A DNA stretch of 64,000 nt from Lachnospiraceae bacterium. Its GTDB lineage: Bacteria > Bacillota > Clostridia > Lachnospirales > Lachnospiraceae. The notes under the pieces are model-generated. The model saw nothing but the letters and a program-made list of their open reading frames with translations. It did no database searches and had not been told where the DNA came from. The stretch spans positions 1 to 64,000 of the forward strand of contig JAFSIS010000008.1 in the NCBI GenBank assembly GCA_017439665.1, read 5' to 3'. Within the stretch, counting starts at the first letter, position 1; each line of letters starts with the position of its first letter. Below, in pieces: positions 51,426 through 60,721 of the stretch. The translations under genes and the position numbers were made by a program.

Positions 51426-53123
51426 CTAGCCTTTGACCTTAAACTGGGCTACCAGCTCAGCCAGCATACTTGCCTGGCTGCTCATTTCTTCACTGGCTGC
51501 CGCACATTCCTCACTGGTTGCAGAGTTGGTCTGTACCACATCATTAATGTGTTCTACGCCGCTGTTGATCTGTTCAAAGGCCTCAGTCTGAGCTGCCAGC
51601 GCATCCGCCACCCTGCTTACTTCAGCAGTAACGTTTCTGGCTGAATCTGCTACATTCTCCAGCTGCTGGGCAGTATCCTTGGCAATCACCATACCTTTGG
51701 CAACCGCTTCCACGGAGGATTCGATCAGAACGTTGGACTCTTTAGCTGCTTCCGCACTCTGTGCTGCCAGAACGGATACCTGGTCCGCAACTACCGCAAA
51801 GCCTCTTCCCGCCTCACCTGCTCTTGCTGCCTCGATAGAAGCATTCAGTGCCAGCAGATTGGTCTGGGATGCAATACTGTTAATGGTGTCGATAATCTTA
51901 CTGATCTGTCTGGAGGTCTGGTCGATCTCATTCATGGAATCTACCATCTCCTGCATCTTCACGTTACTGTTATCAATGGCAATACCTGCATTCTCCACAT
52001 CCTTGCTGATATCCTTGGCATTCTTTGCATTATCAGAAATCTGCTGGGAAATGGTCTCAACGGTAGCAATCAGCTCTTCGGTAATGCTTGCCTGGTCAGA
52101 AGCACCCTGAGCCAGTTCGTTGGCACTCTGGGATACCTGATCGGCACCGCTGTCTACCTGGTCAGAGGCTGCCTTGATTCCGTTCACGGTGTCCGCCATA
52201 TTCTTCTCAAAATCCTTGAAGGATTTCAAGATGGTCTTAAAATCTCCCAGCCATTCGCTCTGAGGCTTCACACGGAAATCCCCCTGGCAGAACTGCTCCA
52301 TATGGGCAGAGATATCATCTACATAGGAGCGGAGGGTGACGATGGCAGATTCCAGATTGGTAGCCATGGTTCCAATTTCATCTTTTCCTTCATAGGTAAC
52401 ATTGACATGAAGATTTCCTCTGGCCAGCTCCTTGGAGGCCTCTTCCACTTCCTTGAGCGGTCCGACAATAGAATTTACAATATTGTTGCCGATACGACGT
52501 GCTGCGATAACAGCCACAATGATCAAAACAATAATCGCGATCAGAGCAATCATGAAAACGGTTGCTGCTGACGCTTCAGAAGCCTTCATCAATTCGTCAG
52601 TCACCGAATCCAGCTCGAGGGAAAGTGCGATTACTTCATCCAGAGCAGGTGCGCACCGGTTTACGATAGCCTCCCTTGCCTCTGTAGTTTTGCCGGCTTC
52701 GATCATATCCATAATATCATAGCCGATGACACACCAGGCATCCAGCTTATTGGAATATTCCTGTACTTTACTGGCATCGATCACTCCGGTTTGTTCCAGG
52801 ATCTCCAGCTGTTCGCCGATGGCAGCCGTCTTCTCATCTACCTTGGCCCTGTAAGCTGACCAGTTAGCCTTATCATTATCAATATACATTTCACGGACAT
52901 TTCTCGCCGCAATATTCACGTCGATACGGCACATCTTTACTGCCGTATCCGCCAGATTGGAACCATTGATAAAACTGTTCAGACTGTTGTTCAGCACCGC
53001 CAGACCGATAATTCCCACTACACCGGAGACGATCATCATCATGATTACCGTCATGTAGCCTTTGTTAAGCCTTGTTCCTATACTTCCTACTGCTTTTTTC
53101 TTCTCCTGTACCTCTTTAGCCAT
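51426..53123 (-). CDS. Methyl-accepting chemotaxis protein
   Basis: A 565-residue chemoreceptor. Membrane span near 23-45, a four-helix-bundle sensor outside (about 46-188; CRIDVNIAARNVREMYIDN is typical of the 4HB_MCP family), second span near 190-208, HAMP domain, then the signalling hairpin with tip INTIASQTNLLALNASIEAA...AGRGFAVVA and C-terminal helices. It lacks a NWETF-like CheR-tether pentapeptide; the end is AQFKVKG. Ligand unknown. A sigma-28-like site upstream ties it to the flagellar regulon. Confidence 0.95.
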   Translation of the reverse strand: MAKEVQEKKKAVGSIGTRLNKGYMTVIMMMIVSGVVGIIGLAVLNNSLNSFINGSNLADTAVKMCRIDVNIAARNVREMYIDNDKANWSAYRAKVDEKTAAIGEQLEILEQTGVIDASKVQEYSNKLDAWCVIGYDIMDMIEAGKTTEAREAIVNRCAPALDEVIALSLELDSVTDELMKASEASAATVFMIALIAIIVLIIVAVIAARRIGNNIVNSIVGPLKEVEEASKELARGNLHVNVTYEGKDEIGTMATNLESAIVTLRSYVDDISAHMEQFCQGDFRVKPQSEWLGDFKTILKSFKDFEKNMADTVNGIKAASDQVDSGADQVSQSANELAQGASDQASITEELIATVETISQQISDNAKNAKDISKDVENAGIAIDNSNVKMQEMVDSMNEIDQTSRQISKIIDTINSIASQTNLLALNASIEAARAGEAGRGFAVVADQVSVLAAQSAEAAKESNVLIESSVEAVAKGMVIAKDTAQQLENVADSARNVTAEVSRVADALAAQTEAFEQINSGVEHINDVVQTNSATSEECAAASEEMSSQASMLAELVAQFKVKG

Positions 53124-53185
53124 AATTCTCCGCTCCTTTTCCTTTGTACGGTGAACCGAATTATCGATCGATCAATTCCAGTCTC

Positions 53186-53210
53186 TTTTCGGCTATTCAC
53201 TCTTAGTTTA
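53186..53210 (-). promoter_or_regulatory. Possible sigma-28 promoter of the chemoreceptor gene
   Basis: GCCGAAAA (53186-53193) with TAAA at 53207-53210 on the minus strand, but the spacer is only 13 nt; TATA two bases further upstream would give 15. Weak match. The rest of 53124-53384 shows nothing else recognisable. Confidence 0.35.
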
Positions 53211-53384
53211 TAATTATAAAGTCAGTTGTTATTTTTGTCAACGAAATTTCAGATAATTTTCATTCTCAAGGCCGTTTTGTCTGCTATCACTTTAACTTGT
53301 TAAACTTGACTGTTTTTAGCCGATTTTACGTGCTTTTCCCACTCTTGTCAGGAGCTCTCAGGAGAGAAAAATTCCTTTCTTCAT

Positions 53385-54392
53385 CTACCAGTAGTTCTTC
53401 TTCTGGTGTTCATTCAGACTCTGTATAAAATTATACTTATGCTCCAGGAAGGCCTCCAGCTGACTGATCACATGATACAGAATGGCCATGTCTTCAAAGT
53501 CCTCGTGACTTTCAGGCAGAGGACTCCTGCGCATCTCTTCCCACAGCTCTTCCAGCTTCTTCATCTGTTCCTGGGGATAATTATCGGCCATAATATAGTC
53601 CTTTAAATAAAGCATATAATCGGCGATCACTTCCGCCTGGCAGGGCCGCGTCCGCATCCGTTTCATCTCCGTATGGAGGGTGTAGAATTCCATGCACTGC
53701 TCCAGGCGCATCTCAAAATAACTGAGGTAATAACCGCTGTTGGAATGGAAGGTATTCCCTTCATATTCATAGGCCTCCAAAATGTAATCCTTAATATCAC
53801 TTTCCAGATTTTCCAGATCGGCCCACACATCCTCACAGCCCTCCTGATTTCTCAGATAGCCGGCCATTTCTTCTACAATATCCTTTAACCGCTGTTCCAC
53901 CCTGCGCATATGATTGATAATATGAGCCCGATGGCTGCGGTTATGGCGGAACATATTCACCACAAAGGCTACGATGATTCCAATCAGCACCAGCATGAAT
54001 TCATTCAGGATAAATTCCACGCTGAAATCTCTGGTTAACAGGAAATGGGTTCCGATTACTGCATTTACAGAAAGTGTACTCTTCCAATCCATGGCTTCAT
54101 TGATCAATACCAAAATAAATATGTAGATTGCATACATAAACCAGGGATCAATGGGCAGGTGGAAGAGGATGAAGGCCAGTGTAGTCGCAATAGCGTAGGT
54201 CACAATTCTGGCCCAGGACAGGCGTATGGTCTCCCACTTGGTAGAGAGAATGGTCAGCAGGGTAATGATACCTGCCGAAGCTGCATTCTGCAGATTCAGC
54301 AGACTGGCCAGAGTCAGAGCGGTACTGCTGCCGATACCGATTCTCAGGGCCAGAATAAATGCTTTTTTTCCTATTTTTTTTGTCTTTTTCAA
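53385..54392 (-). CDS. Aromatic acid exporter (ArAE/FUSC-like) family protein
   Basis: A 335-residue protein with four to six N-terminal membrane spans (about 10-165: GIGSSTALTLASLLNLQNAASAG and the paired ILVLINEAMDWKSTLSVNAV region) and a C-terminal helical cytoplasmic domain (about 170-330) of the ArAE_1_C type. These Gram-positive half-size transporters are thought to export aromatic acids or similar compounds; the substrate is unknown. The phosphoribosyltransferase-like gene lies upstream on the same strand with a 47-nt gap. Confidence 0.85.
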   Translation of the reverse strand: MKKTKKIGKKAFILALRIGIGSSTALTLASLLNLQNAASAGIITLLTILSTKWETIRLSWARIVTYAIATTLAFILFHLPIDPWFMYAIYIFILVLINEAMDWKSTLSVNAVIGTHFLLTRDFSVEFILNEFMLVLIGIIVAFVVNMFRHNRSHRAHIINHMRRVEQRLKDIVEEMAGYLRNQEGCEDVWADLENLESDIKDYILEAYEYEGNTFHSNSGYYLSYFEMRLEQCMEFYTLHTEMKRMRTRPCQAEVIADYMLYLKDYIMADNYPQEQMKKLEELWEEMRRSPLPESHEDFEDMAILYHVISQLEAFLEHKYNFIQSLNEHQKKNYW

Positions 54393-54439
54393 AAGCAGGT
54401 CCTCCTTTTGGATCTGGGTTTGATTAATGTGTCACAAGT

Positions 54440-55081
54440 CTATTCAATTCTTGAATAACCGAAGGCATTGGCAAAGGCATCAATAGGTTTTCCCTGTTTG
54501 CACAGGCTGCAGCTTTCAGGATCATATGCTTTATAGTCCGGAATGTCCCCCAGGGTAAACAATGCCTGAATGGGAATGCCCATCATGCTGTTGGCCATAC
54601 TGAACACGGCACTGATCCCACTGATGGATGCACCATAATAGCGCAGGGTCTGCATGGCCTTAACGATGGTCTGGCCAGTGGTGACGGAAGCCATCAGAAG
54701 AAGCACATTTTTTCCTTTTACCATAGGAATAAAGTTCTCTCTGAACACCAGCTGTCCGGTACTGATCTCTTCCGGTGTAATAATATAGATCGTTTTATGG
54801 GCATTCATGGAATAGATCCCTGCCTTGGTCAGTTCATCTGCCAGAAATGCACCGATGATCTCGCAGCCGTCAATGCATACTATCGTATCCACTATGGTAG
54901 TCACTGCAATCCGGGTGCTCAGCTCCTTTGCCGCTGCTGTGGCCTCACTCAGACGACTTTTTATTGTGGTCATATCCATGTAGTAGTTTACATGGGAATT
55001 GGGGGTAACAAAATGGCCCGGAATGGCTTTCAGGGCAACGCTGGGGTGCTGCTTTGATGTAATTTTGATCATGTCCTGCAT
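54440..55081 (-). CDS. Phosphoribosyltransferase-like protein
   Basis: A 213-residue protein with a type I phosphoribosyltransferase outline: IVDTIVCIDGCEIIGAFLADEL in the core and a PRPP-loop-like MASVTTGQT at 130-138. The usual acidic pair before TTGQT (DD or DE) is replaced by Ala/Ser, so catalysis is doubtful and a binding or regulatory role is possible. A C-terminal CSLC pair (191-194) could hold a metal. AAGGAGGA before ATG 55081 sets the start; 19 upstream codons are not used. Often labelled orotate phosphoribosyltransferase, but that activity is not supported here. Confidence 0.75.
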   Translation of the reverse strand: MQDMIKITSKQHPSVALKAIPGHFVTPNSHVNYYMDMTTIKSRLSEATAAAKELSTRIAVTTIVDTIVCIDGCEIIGAFLADELTKAGIYSMNAHKTIYIITPEEISTGQLVFRENFIPMVKGKNVLLLMASVTTGQTIVKAMQTLRYYGASISGISAVFSMANSMMGIPIQALFTLGDIPDYKAYDPESCSLCKQGKPIDAFANAFGYSRIE

Positions 55082-55266
55082 AAAGTCTTCCTCCTTAATG
55101 TAGATACCGTACTTGAATTGTATGACAATTTTATGCATCTATTTTAAAACAGGACACAATTGAATTCAATCTTTTCGTTAGACATTTTTTTATTTTTGTC
55201 CCTTGTGTTCCGTATCTTCAGGGAATAGGATATATCTATAGTGTGCCGGAAAGGATAAACAAAAAC

Positions 55267-56319
55267 ATGAAACAAAAGATTGGCCGTGTATTGGTAGAAA
55301 CAGCGGTTCGCAGAACCATCAAGGATATTCAGCAGGATCCCGAAAGGAGTATCCGTAACCTGATCGACATGGCTTTAAATTTTGCTGCCGGACGATTTCA
55401 GCAGCAGTTCTTTGAAGCCACCAGACAGGCCCTCAGCCGGGAAGACAGTGCCTATTACCGCCTGGTGACGGATGTGGTAAATTCCGTGGAGACGGACCGA
55501 CTGGTCACCTTTGGCATGAATCTGGGCTACAACGGCTGTACCCGGGGTGCCAGGATCATCCGGTCCATTGAAGCCGAGGAGGGCTTTAATATTCCCTGGT
55601 GCCTTTCTCTGGATATTGATCAGGAAACTTTTTTGTCCCATACTTCTGCTTATAAACGGCTGATCCGACAGGGCGAGGAGCTGGGTATCCATACCTGGCA
55701 GCTGCATACGGCGAATCCTTCAGAGCAGCTTCTGAATCTGGTCGCCGCCTTCCCCGATTCTGCCTTCGTTCTTTTTTGTCCTCCCGGATACATCAAAAAG
55801 GAGCTCCTTGCCCGGGCAGCCCATATTCCCAATCTGATGATCACCTGCATCTACAGCGAAAAGGAACAGGCAGAGTGTGAGCGAGCCTGCCGGGAGTTAA
55901 GGGCCGGCGGTTTTCTCTACGGTCTTCATCTGGTTTACCAAAAGAAAGAGGAAGCTTCTTTAAAAGACGACCACTATCTGGCAGGTCTGCTTAACCTGCA
56001 TCCCGCCTTCGTATTTTTCAGTCCCGATCCCTCTCTGCCAGCCCCCGACAGACAGCGGTTCTATTCGGTCATCAAGGCCCTCCGGCTAAGCCAGGATTAT
56101 GCCGCTATTTTCCTGGAGCTTCATCTGGATAACCAGAAGATCGACAGTATCATTTCCCAGGATGGCTGCAGTGGTGGTTTCACCGCTCAGGGACGGCTGT
56201 ATACTCTGGAGGAAAAAAATCTCTCCTCTGACACCTGTTTTTTTGACCATAACCTGAAATCCATACTCAAAACCGCCTTTCCCAAGGAGATAAAAAGGGA
56301 GCTGTCACAGGATTCTTAA
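55267..56319 (+). CDS. Conserved unknown protein, 350 aa
   Basis: A 350-residue plus-strand soluble protein. Residues 85-110 read FGMNLGYNGCTRGARIIRSI, then IPWCLSLDID and TWQLHTAN, giving alternating strands and helices like a (partial) TIM barrel. The layout recalls radical SAM barrels but no CxxxCxxC cluster is present. ATG 55267 is chosen because GGAAAGGA lies upstream of it and overlaps the earlier GTG 55243. Divergent from the phosphoribosyltransferase-like gene. Function unknown. Confidence 0.75.
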   Translation: MKQKIGRVLVETAVRRTIKDIQQDPERSIRNLIDMALNFAAGRFQQQFFEATRQALSREDSAYYRLVTDVVNSVETDRLVTFGMNLGYNGCTRGARIIRSIEAEEGFNIPWCLSLDIDQETFLSHTSAYKRLIRQGEELGIHTWQLHTANPSEQLLNLVAAFPDSAFVLFCPPGYIKKELLARAAHIPNLMITCIYSEKEQAECERACRELRAGGFLYGLHLVYQKKEEASLKDDHYLAGLLNLHPAFVFFSPDPSLPAPDRQRFYSVIKALRLSQDYAAIFLELHLDNQKIDSIISQDGCSGGFTAQGRLYTLEEKNLSSDTCFFDHNLKSILKTAFPKEIKRELSQDS

Positions 56320-56340
56320 AAAGAATCCCCCGGCAGCTCC
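56300..56340. terminator. Bidirectional terminator between convergent genes
   Basis: Nested palindrome with outer ggagctg/cagctcc and inner ggattctt/aagaatcc; it overlaps the stop of the plus-strand gene and abuts the stop of the minus-strand TetR gene. Confidence 0.65.
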
Positions 56341-56865
56341 TTAAGTTTCTCCAAAGCTTTTCATACAGTTTTTCATTCCCTTAAGCAGCTTCTTTGGTGA
56401 CTCCGGTTCCTTTTTCAGCAGCCAGCGTTCAATGGCACAGATGTAGGCATCGGTAAAAAAGGTGATATAAAAATCCAGCATTTCCTTTTCCTGAATGCTT
56501 CCTTCCAGGCAGGCATACAGGGTGGGATAAAGGTATTCCCGGAAATGCTCCGAAAAAGAATTCTGCCCCTCCATCCGAAGGGCCTTCCGGTAAAACCCCC
56601 TGTTTTCATAAAAATAGGTGCACAGATCCTGCAACAGATCCCACAGGGAGGGGTACTCCTTCCTACTGACGATAGCGATAAATTCTATATCATAGATCCA
56701 GTTCACCAGATCATATTTATCCCGGAAATGGTAATAAAAGCTTTTCCGGTTCATTTCACACCGGTCGCAGATGTCCCCGATACTGATCTTTTCAAAAGGC
56801 TTTTCTTCCATCAGCTCCTTCAGGGCTGCTGCCAATGCCTTTTTGGTTATATTGGAATCGGCCAT
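56341..56865 (-). CDS. TetR/AcrR-family regulator (DhaS-like)
   Basis: A 174-residue TetR-type regulator. N-terminal helix-turn-helix: KKALAAALKELMEEKPFEKI, SIGDICDRCEMNRKSFYYHF, RDKYDLVNWIY. The C-half matches the TetR_C region of DhaS-like proteins. It is divergent from the P-type ATPase gene with 237 nt between, which makes the ATPase a candidate target, though this is inference only. Confidence 0.88.
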   Translation of the reverse strand: MADSNITKKALAAALKELMEEKPFEKISIGDICDRCEMNRKSFYYHFRDKYDLVNWIYDIEFIAIVSRKEYPSLWDLLQDLCTYFYENRGFYRKALRMEGQNSFSEHFREYLYPTLYACLEGSIQEKEMLDFYITFFTDAYICAIERWLLKKEPESPKKLLKGMKNCMKSFGET

Positions 56866-57102
56866 TTTCTCTCCCTTTCAAACGTGGAGATTATACCATA
56901 AATGAAGAATTTTCTCAAGAATATCCCGTTTTGTCTCCGGACATTTTTTCTTTTTTGTCCAAAAAAGTAATACTTTTTCAAAAACGGGAAAAAATAGGAC
57001 ATAAGCCCCTTTCGGTCTAATGCCCTGTGGGATTTTTTCCCCTATAATCCCTCTATCACTATTATCATTTATCATCACCATAAATGGAGGAGGAAAAATT
57101 AA

Positions 57103-59718
57103 TTGACCCTTTATCACCAATCTATTGAAGAAGTTATGGAGCATCTGTCATCCGACGCCAAAAACGGCCTTTCCCAGGCTGAAGCGAAGCGTCGGCTTCA
57201 GCAATACGGAGAAAACCGGCTTCAGGAAAAAAAGAAAAGAAGCAATCTCCAGCGTTTTATCGACCAGTTTAAGGATGTCATGATCCTGATCCTGATTGCA
57301 GCAGCAGCCGTTTCCTTTGGCATTGCCATCATGGAAGGAAATCCAAAGGAATTTTTTGAGCCTGCCCTGATTCTTATTATCGTCATCCTGAATGCCGTTA
57401 TGGGTGTCCTTCAGGAAAGTAAAGCAGAAAAGGCCCTGGATGCCCTAAAAAGTCTCTCCGCTCCCCATGCCCGCATTATCCGGGAGGGCCGGGAGGAGCT
57501 TATCGAATCCACACAGCTGGTTCCCGGTGATCTGATCCGTCTGGAGGCCGGCGATTTCATTCCTGCCGATGCCAGACTGATCCACAGTGCCAGTCTCAAG
57601 GCCGAGGAATCCGCTCTTACCGGTGAATCGGTGCCGGCAGAAAAAAATGCTGCTGATACCATTCCCATCGATGCCCCCCTGGGCGACAGACACAATATGA
57701 TCTTTTCCGGCTGCAGTATTACATACGGAACGGCCCTGGCTATGGTGACCGCCACCGGTATGGATACGGAAATGGGAAAAATTGCAGGCCTGCTGGAAGG
57801 GGAAGAAAACATCCAGACCCCTCTGCAGAAAAAACTGTCCCAGCTGGGAAAATATTTAGGAATCATGGCTCTGGCCGCCTGCGCGGTTATTTTCGTGGTG
57901 GGACTGGTCAATGGTATTCCTGCCATAGAGATCTTTATGACTGCCGTTTCTCTGGCTGTCTCTGCTATTCCGGAGGGACTTCCTGCCATCGTGACCATCG
58001 TTCTTTCCATCGGTGTTCAGAGGATGGTCAGTAAAAATGCCATTATCCGCCGTCTTCCTGCCGTGGAAACCCTGGGCAGTGCCTCCGTCATCTGCTCTGA
58101 CAAAACCGGTACCCTTACCCAGAACCGGATGACTCTGGTTTCCGCCTGGCCTGAAAGCCTTCCGGCTCCCGAGGATATAGGCTCCTCAGCTTCCGAAGAG
58201 GTGCTTAGACTCTTACGCCTGGCCACCCTCTGCTGTGACGGCTCCGTTACCTTCCATGACGGAAAGGAACAGCACATCGGCGATCCTACGGAAACAGCCA
58301 TCGTTCTGGCTGCCCATAAAAATGGTCTGGAAAAAGAAGCTCTGAATGCAGCCCACCCCCGGCTGGCAGAGATTCCCTTCGATTCTGACCGGAAGCTGAT
58401 GACTACCGTACACAGCATTGACGGTAAGATCCTGGCCATCGTAAAGGGTGCCTTCGATGTAATGGCCCCTCTATGTATAGAAGGCAATCTGACTCTGGCC
58501 GGAAAAATCAACGAGGAAATGAGCTCCCAGGCACTGCGGGTACTGGCTATCGGCTGTAAGGAGCTTTCCCTGATCCCTGATGAGGCCCTGCCCGAAGAAT
58601 TGGAAAAAGACCTTACCTTTTTAGGCTTAGTGGGAATGATCGATCCTCCCCGCCCGGAAGCAAAGGCTGCTGTAGAGACCTGCCGAAAAGCAGGAATCAA
58701 ACCGGTAATGATCACCGGCGACCATGTAGTTACCGCCTCTGCCATTGCTTCCCAGCTGGGAATTCTCCACTCCGGGGATAAGGCGATTACCGGTGTAGAA
58801 CTGGATCGGATGGACGATGCCCAGCTGGATGCACAGATCGAAAAGATCTCTGTCTATGCCCGTGTTTCTCCGGAAAACAAGATCCGTATCGTAAAAGCCT
58901 GGCAGAAAAAAGGGCAGGTAGTTGCCATGACCGGTGACGGAGTCAATGATGCTCCCGCTCTGAAGGCTGCAGACATCGGCTGTGCCATGGGCATTACCGG
59001 AACCGACGTAGCCAAAGGTGCTGCCGACATGACCCTGACGGATGATAATTTTGCCACCATCGTGGATGCTGTCCGGGAAGGCCGGGGAATCTATGCCAAC
59101 ATCAAAAAAGTAGTGGGCTTCCTTCTGGGAACCAATATTGGTGAGGTGGTATCCGTTTTTACCGCCATGCTTTTATGGCATAAATCTCCTTTTCTTTCCA
59201 TGCAGCTTTTGTGGATCAATCTGGTAACGGACAGTCTTCCTGCCATTGCTTTAGGTATGGAGGCGGTAGAGGAGGATATTATGGAGAAGGCTCCGAAACC
59301 CAAAGAAGAGGGGCTGTTTGCCCACGGCTTCGGTATCCGTATCGTTCTTCAGGGCTTTATGTTCGGTATCCTTTCTCTGATCGCCTTTAGAATCGGTGAA
59401 AATGTCACCGGACAGCTGGCCGGCGGACAGACTATGGCCTTTATGGTTCTGGCTATCTCCCAGGTTCTGCAGGCCTTTAATATGCGTTCCGAGCACTCTC
59501 TGTTCAAGATCGGCTTTTTTGGCAACAAGACCCTGAACCGGGCAGCCCTGCTCTCCCTCATTCTGGTGCTTGTGGTCATGTTCACTCCCCTTGCTACAGC
59601 CTTTGGTCTGATCGCCCTGCCGGGCCATCTGTACCTGATCGGGCTGGGTCTAATCCTGGTGCCCCTTGTTCTAATGGAGGGCTCCAAGGTCCTGGGGCTG
59701 ATCCGGCACCGGGGGTAA
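57103..59718 (+). CDS. Calcium-transporting-type P-ATPase (P2)
   Basis: An 871-residue P2-type cation ATPase. N-terminal cation-ATPase domain, actuator TGES at 173-176, TM4 PEGLP at 290-294 (the Ca2+-type motif), phosphorylation site Asp333 in SDKTGTLTQN, nucleotide domain with KGAFD, hinge TGDGVNDAP (about 610-618), and C-terminal spans with LLWINLVTDSLPAIALGME, typical of calcium pumps. Exports Ca2+ or Mn2+. The start is TTG 57103, set by GGAGGAGG just upstream; the next in-frame ATG is too far inside. TATAAT at 57043-57048 may be the -10. Confidence 0.95.
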   Translation: MTLYHQSIEEVMEHLSSDAKNGLSQAEAKRRLQQYGENRLQEKKKRSNLQRFIDQFKDVMILILIAAAAVSFGIAIMEGNPKEFFEPALILIIVILNAVMGVLQESKAEKALDALKSLSAPHARIIREGREELIESTQLVPGDLIRLEAGDFIPADARLIHSASLKAEESALTGESVPAEKNAADTIPIDAPLGDRHNMIFSGCSITYGTALAMVTATGMDTEMGKIAGLLEGEENIQTPLQKKLSQLGKYLGIMALAACAVIFVVGLVNGIPAIEIFMTAVSLAVSAIPEGLPAIVTIVLSIGVQRMVSKNAIIRRLPAVETLGSASVICSDKTGTLTQNRMTLVSAWPESLPAPEDIGSSASEEVLRLLRLATLCCDGSVTFHDGKEQHIGDPTETAIVLAAHKNGLEKEALNAAHPRLAEIPFDSDRKLMTTVHSIDGKILAIVKGAFDVMAPLCIEGNLTLAGKINEEMSSQALRVLAIGCKELSLIPDEALPEELEKDLTFLGLVGMIDPPRPEAKAAVETCRKAGIKPVMITGDHVVTASAIASQLGILHSGDKAITGVELDRMDDAQLDAQIEKISVYARVSPENKIRIVKAWQKKGQVVAMTGDGVNDAPALKAADIGCAMGITGTDVAKGAADMTLTDDNFATIVDAVREGRGIYANIKKVVGFLLGTNIGEVVSVFTAMLLWHKSPFLSMQLLWINLVTDSLPAIALGMEAVEEDIMEKAPKPKEEGLFAHGFGIRIVLQGFMFGILSLIAFRIGENVTGQLAGGQTMAFMVLAISQVLQAFNMRSEHSLFKIGFFGNKTLNRAALLSLILVLVVMFTPLATAFGLIALPGHLYLIGLGLILVPLVLMEGSKVLGLIRHRG

Positions 59719-59723
59719 AGGGG

Positions 59724-59901
59724 CCAAAAGCAGCTTCATAGACTAATAAAGGGTATCTGTTCCCTTGTTCGCTTGTTGCCACGAGCAGTGTCCTCCCTGC
59801 ACGTACTGATCAATCAGTTCGCGTGGGAAGGACACTGTCTTCGCAAATGCGTACAAGTGGAAGCAGATACCCTTTTTTTCAGTCTATGAGGCCGCTTTTG
59901 G
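59724..59901. repeat. Large nested palindrome, 178 bp
   Basis: Outer 21-bp arms (59724-59744 with 59881-59901, 19 of 21 paired or nearly), second perfect 12-bp arms (aaagggtatctg 59748-59759 with cagatacccttt 59864-59875), and a third perfect 9-bp stem (cagtgtcct 59786-59794 with aggacactg 59829-59837) around actgat-ca-atcagt. The second stem runs into TTTTTTT on the plus strand, so it can terminate the P-ATPase transcript. Size and terminal arms also recall a MITE. It fills the gap between convergent genes. Confidence 0.75.
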
Positions 59902-59950
59902 AGGTACTATTATTTCCTGTTTTTTCCAATAAGATTCCTGCATGAGGATT

Positions 59951-60721
59951 TTACTCTTCTTTTTGAGCAAAATAATAATATGTATTTTCCTGTTCTTCAA
60001 ATATCTTTGTCCGGATCTGGAAAACCCGGTCCATTTCTCCTGAGGTAATGATTTCCTCCGGGCTTCCGGTGGTTACGATTTTTCCGGCTTCCATAAGGAT
60101 CAGGTTATGGGAGTATTCCAGAGCCAGATTCAGATCGTGGAGAACCATGACGATGGTCTTTCCCGACCGGTTCAGTTCACGAACCAGCTCCATCAGTTCA
60201 AAGCGAATATGGATATCCAGGTAAGTTGTGGGCTCATCCAGAAAGATCAGCTCCGTATCCTGAGCCAGTGCCATGGCGATATAGGCACGCTGCCGTTCAC
60301 CACCGGACAGCTTATTTACCAGACGATGGCGGTAATCTGCCATATTTACCCTCTCCATGGCCTCTTCAACATGGCGCTTATCTTCCTTCGTGATCCCCTG
60401 CCCATACTTCCGATAAGGAAAACGTCCATAGGAAACCAGATCTGCCACCTCGATTTCCGGTGGCTGGTGGCTTTGGGAAAGCAGTGCCACCTGACGGGCC
60501 ACCTTTTTGGGTTTCATTTCCCTGATTCTTTTTCCCTCCAGAAGCACTTCTCCTTCTGTGGCCGGCATCAGATTGCAGGCCACCTTAAGCAAGGTACTCT
60601 TTCCACATCCGTTGGGCCCCAGAATGGTGGTGATCTTTCCTCTGGGAAAGCTCACCGAAACCTCTTTCAACAAGGGAGAACAGCCGGGGTAAGCAAAGGA
60701 AATTCTGTTTAATTCAATCAT
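59951..60721 (-). CDS. FecE/FhuC-type ABC importer ATPase
   Basis: A 256-residue ATPase of iron-siderophore/cobalamin importers: Walker A GPNGCGKST, Q-loop SQSHQPP, signature LSGGERQRAYIAMALAQ, Walker B LIFLDEPTTYLD, switch VLHDLN. Its start overlaps the permease end by 8 nt. Works with the adjacent permease and binding lipoprotein. Confidence 0.94.
   Translation of the reverse strand: MIELNRISFAYPGCSPLLKEVSVSFPRGKITTILGPNGCGKSTLLKVACNLMPATEGEVLLEGKRIREMKPKKVARQVALLSQSHQPPEIEVADLVSYGRFPYRKYGQGITKEDKRHVEEAMERVNMADYRHRLVNKLSGGERQRAYIAMALAQDTELIFLDEPTTYLDIHIRFELMELVRELNRSGKTIVMVLHDLNLALEYSHNLILMEAGKIVTTGSPEEIITSGEMDRVFQIRTKIFEEQENTYYYFAQKEE

Noticed and set aside
56866-57102. Manganese (yybP-ykoY) riboswitch before the P-type ATPase
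   Set aside because: The leader lacks the conserved yybP-ykoY core and a terminator/antiterminator pair; only a possible -10 box and the ribosome binding site are visible.
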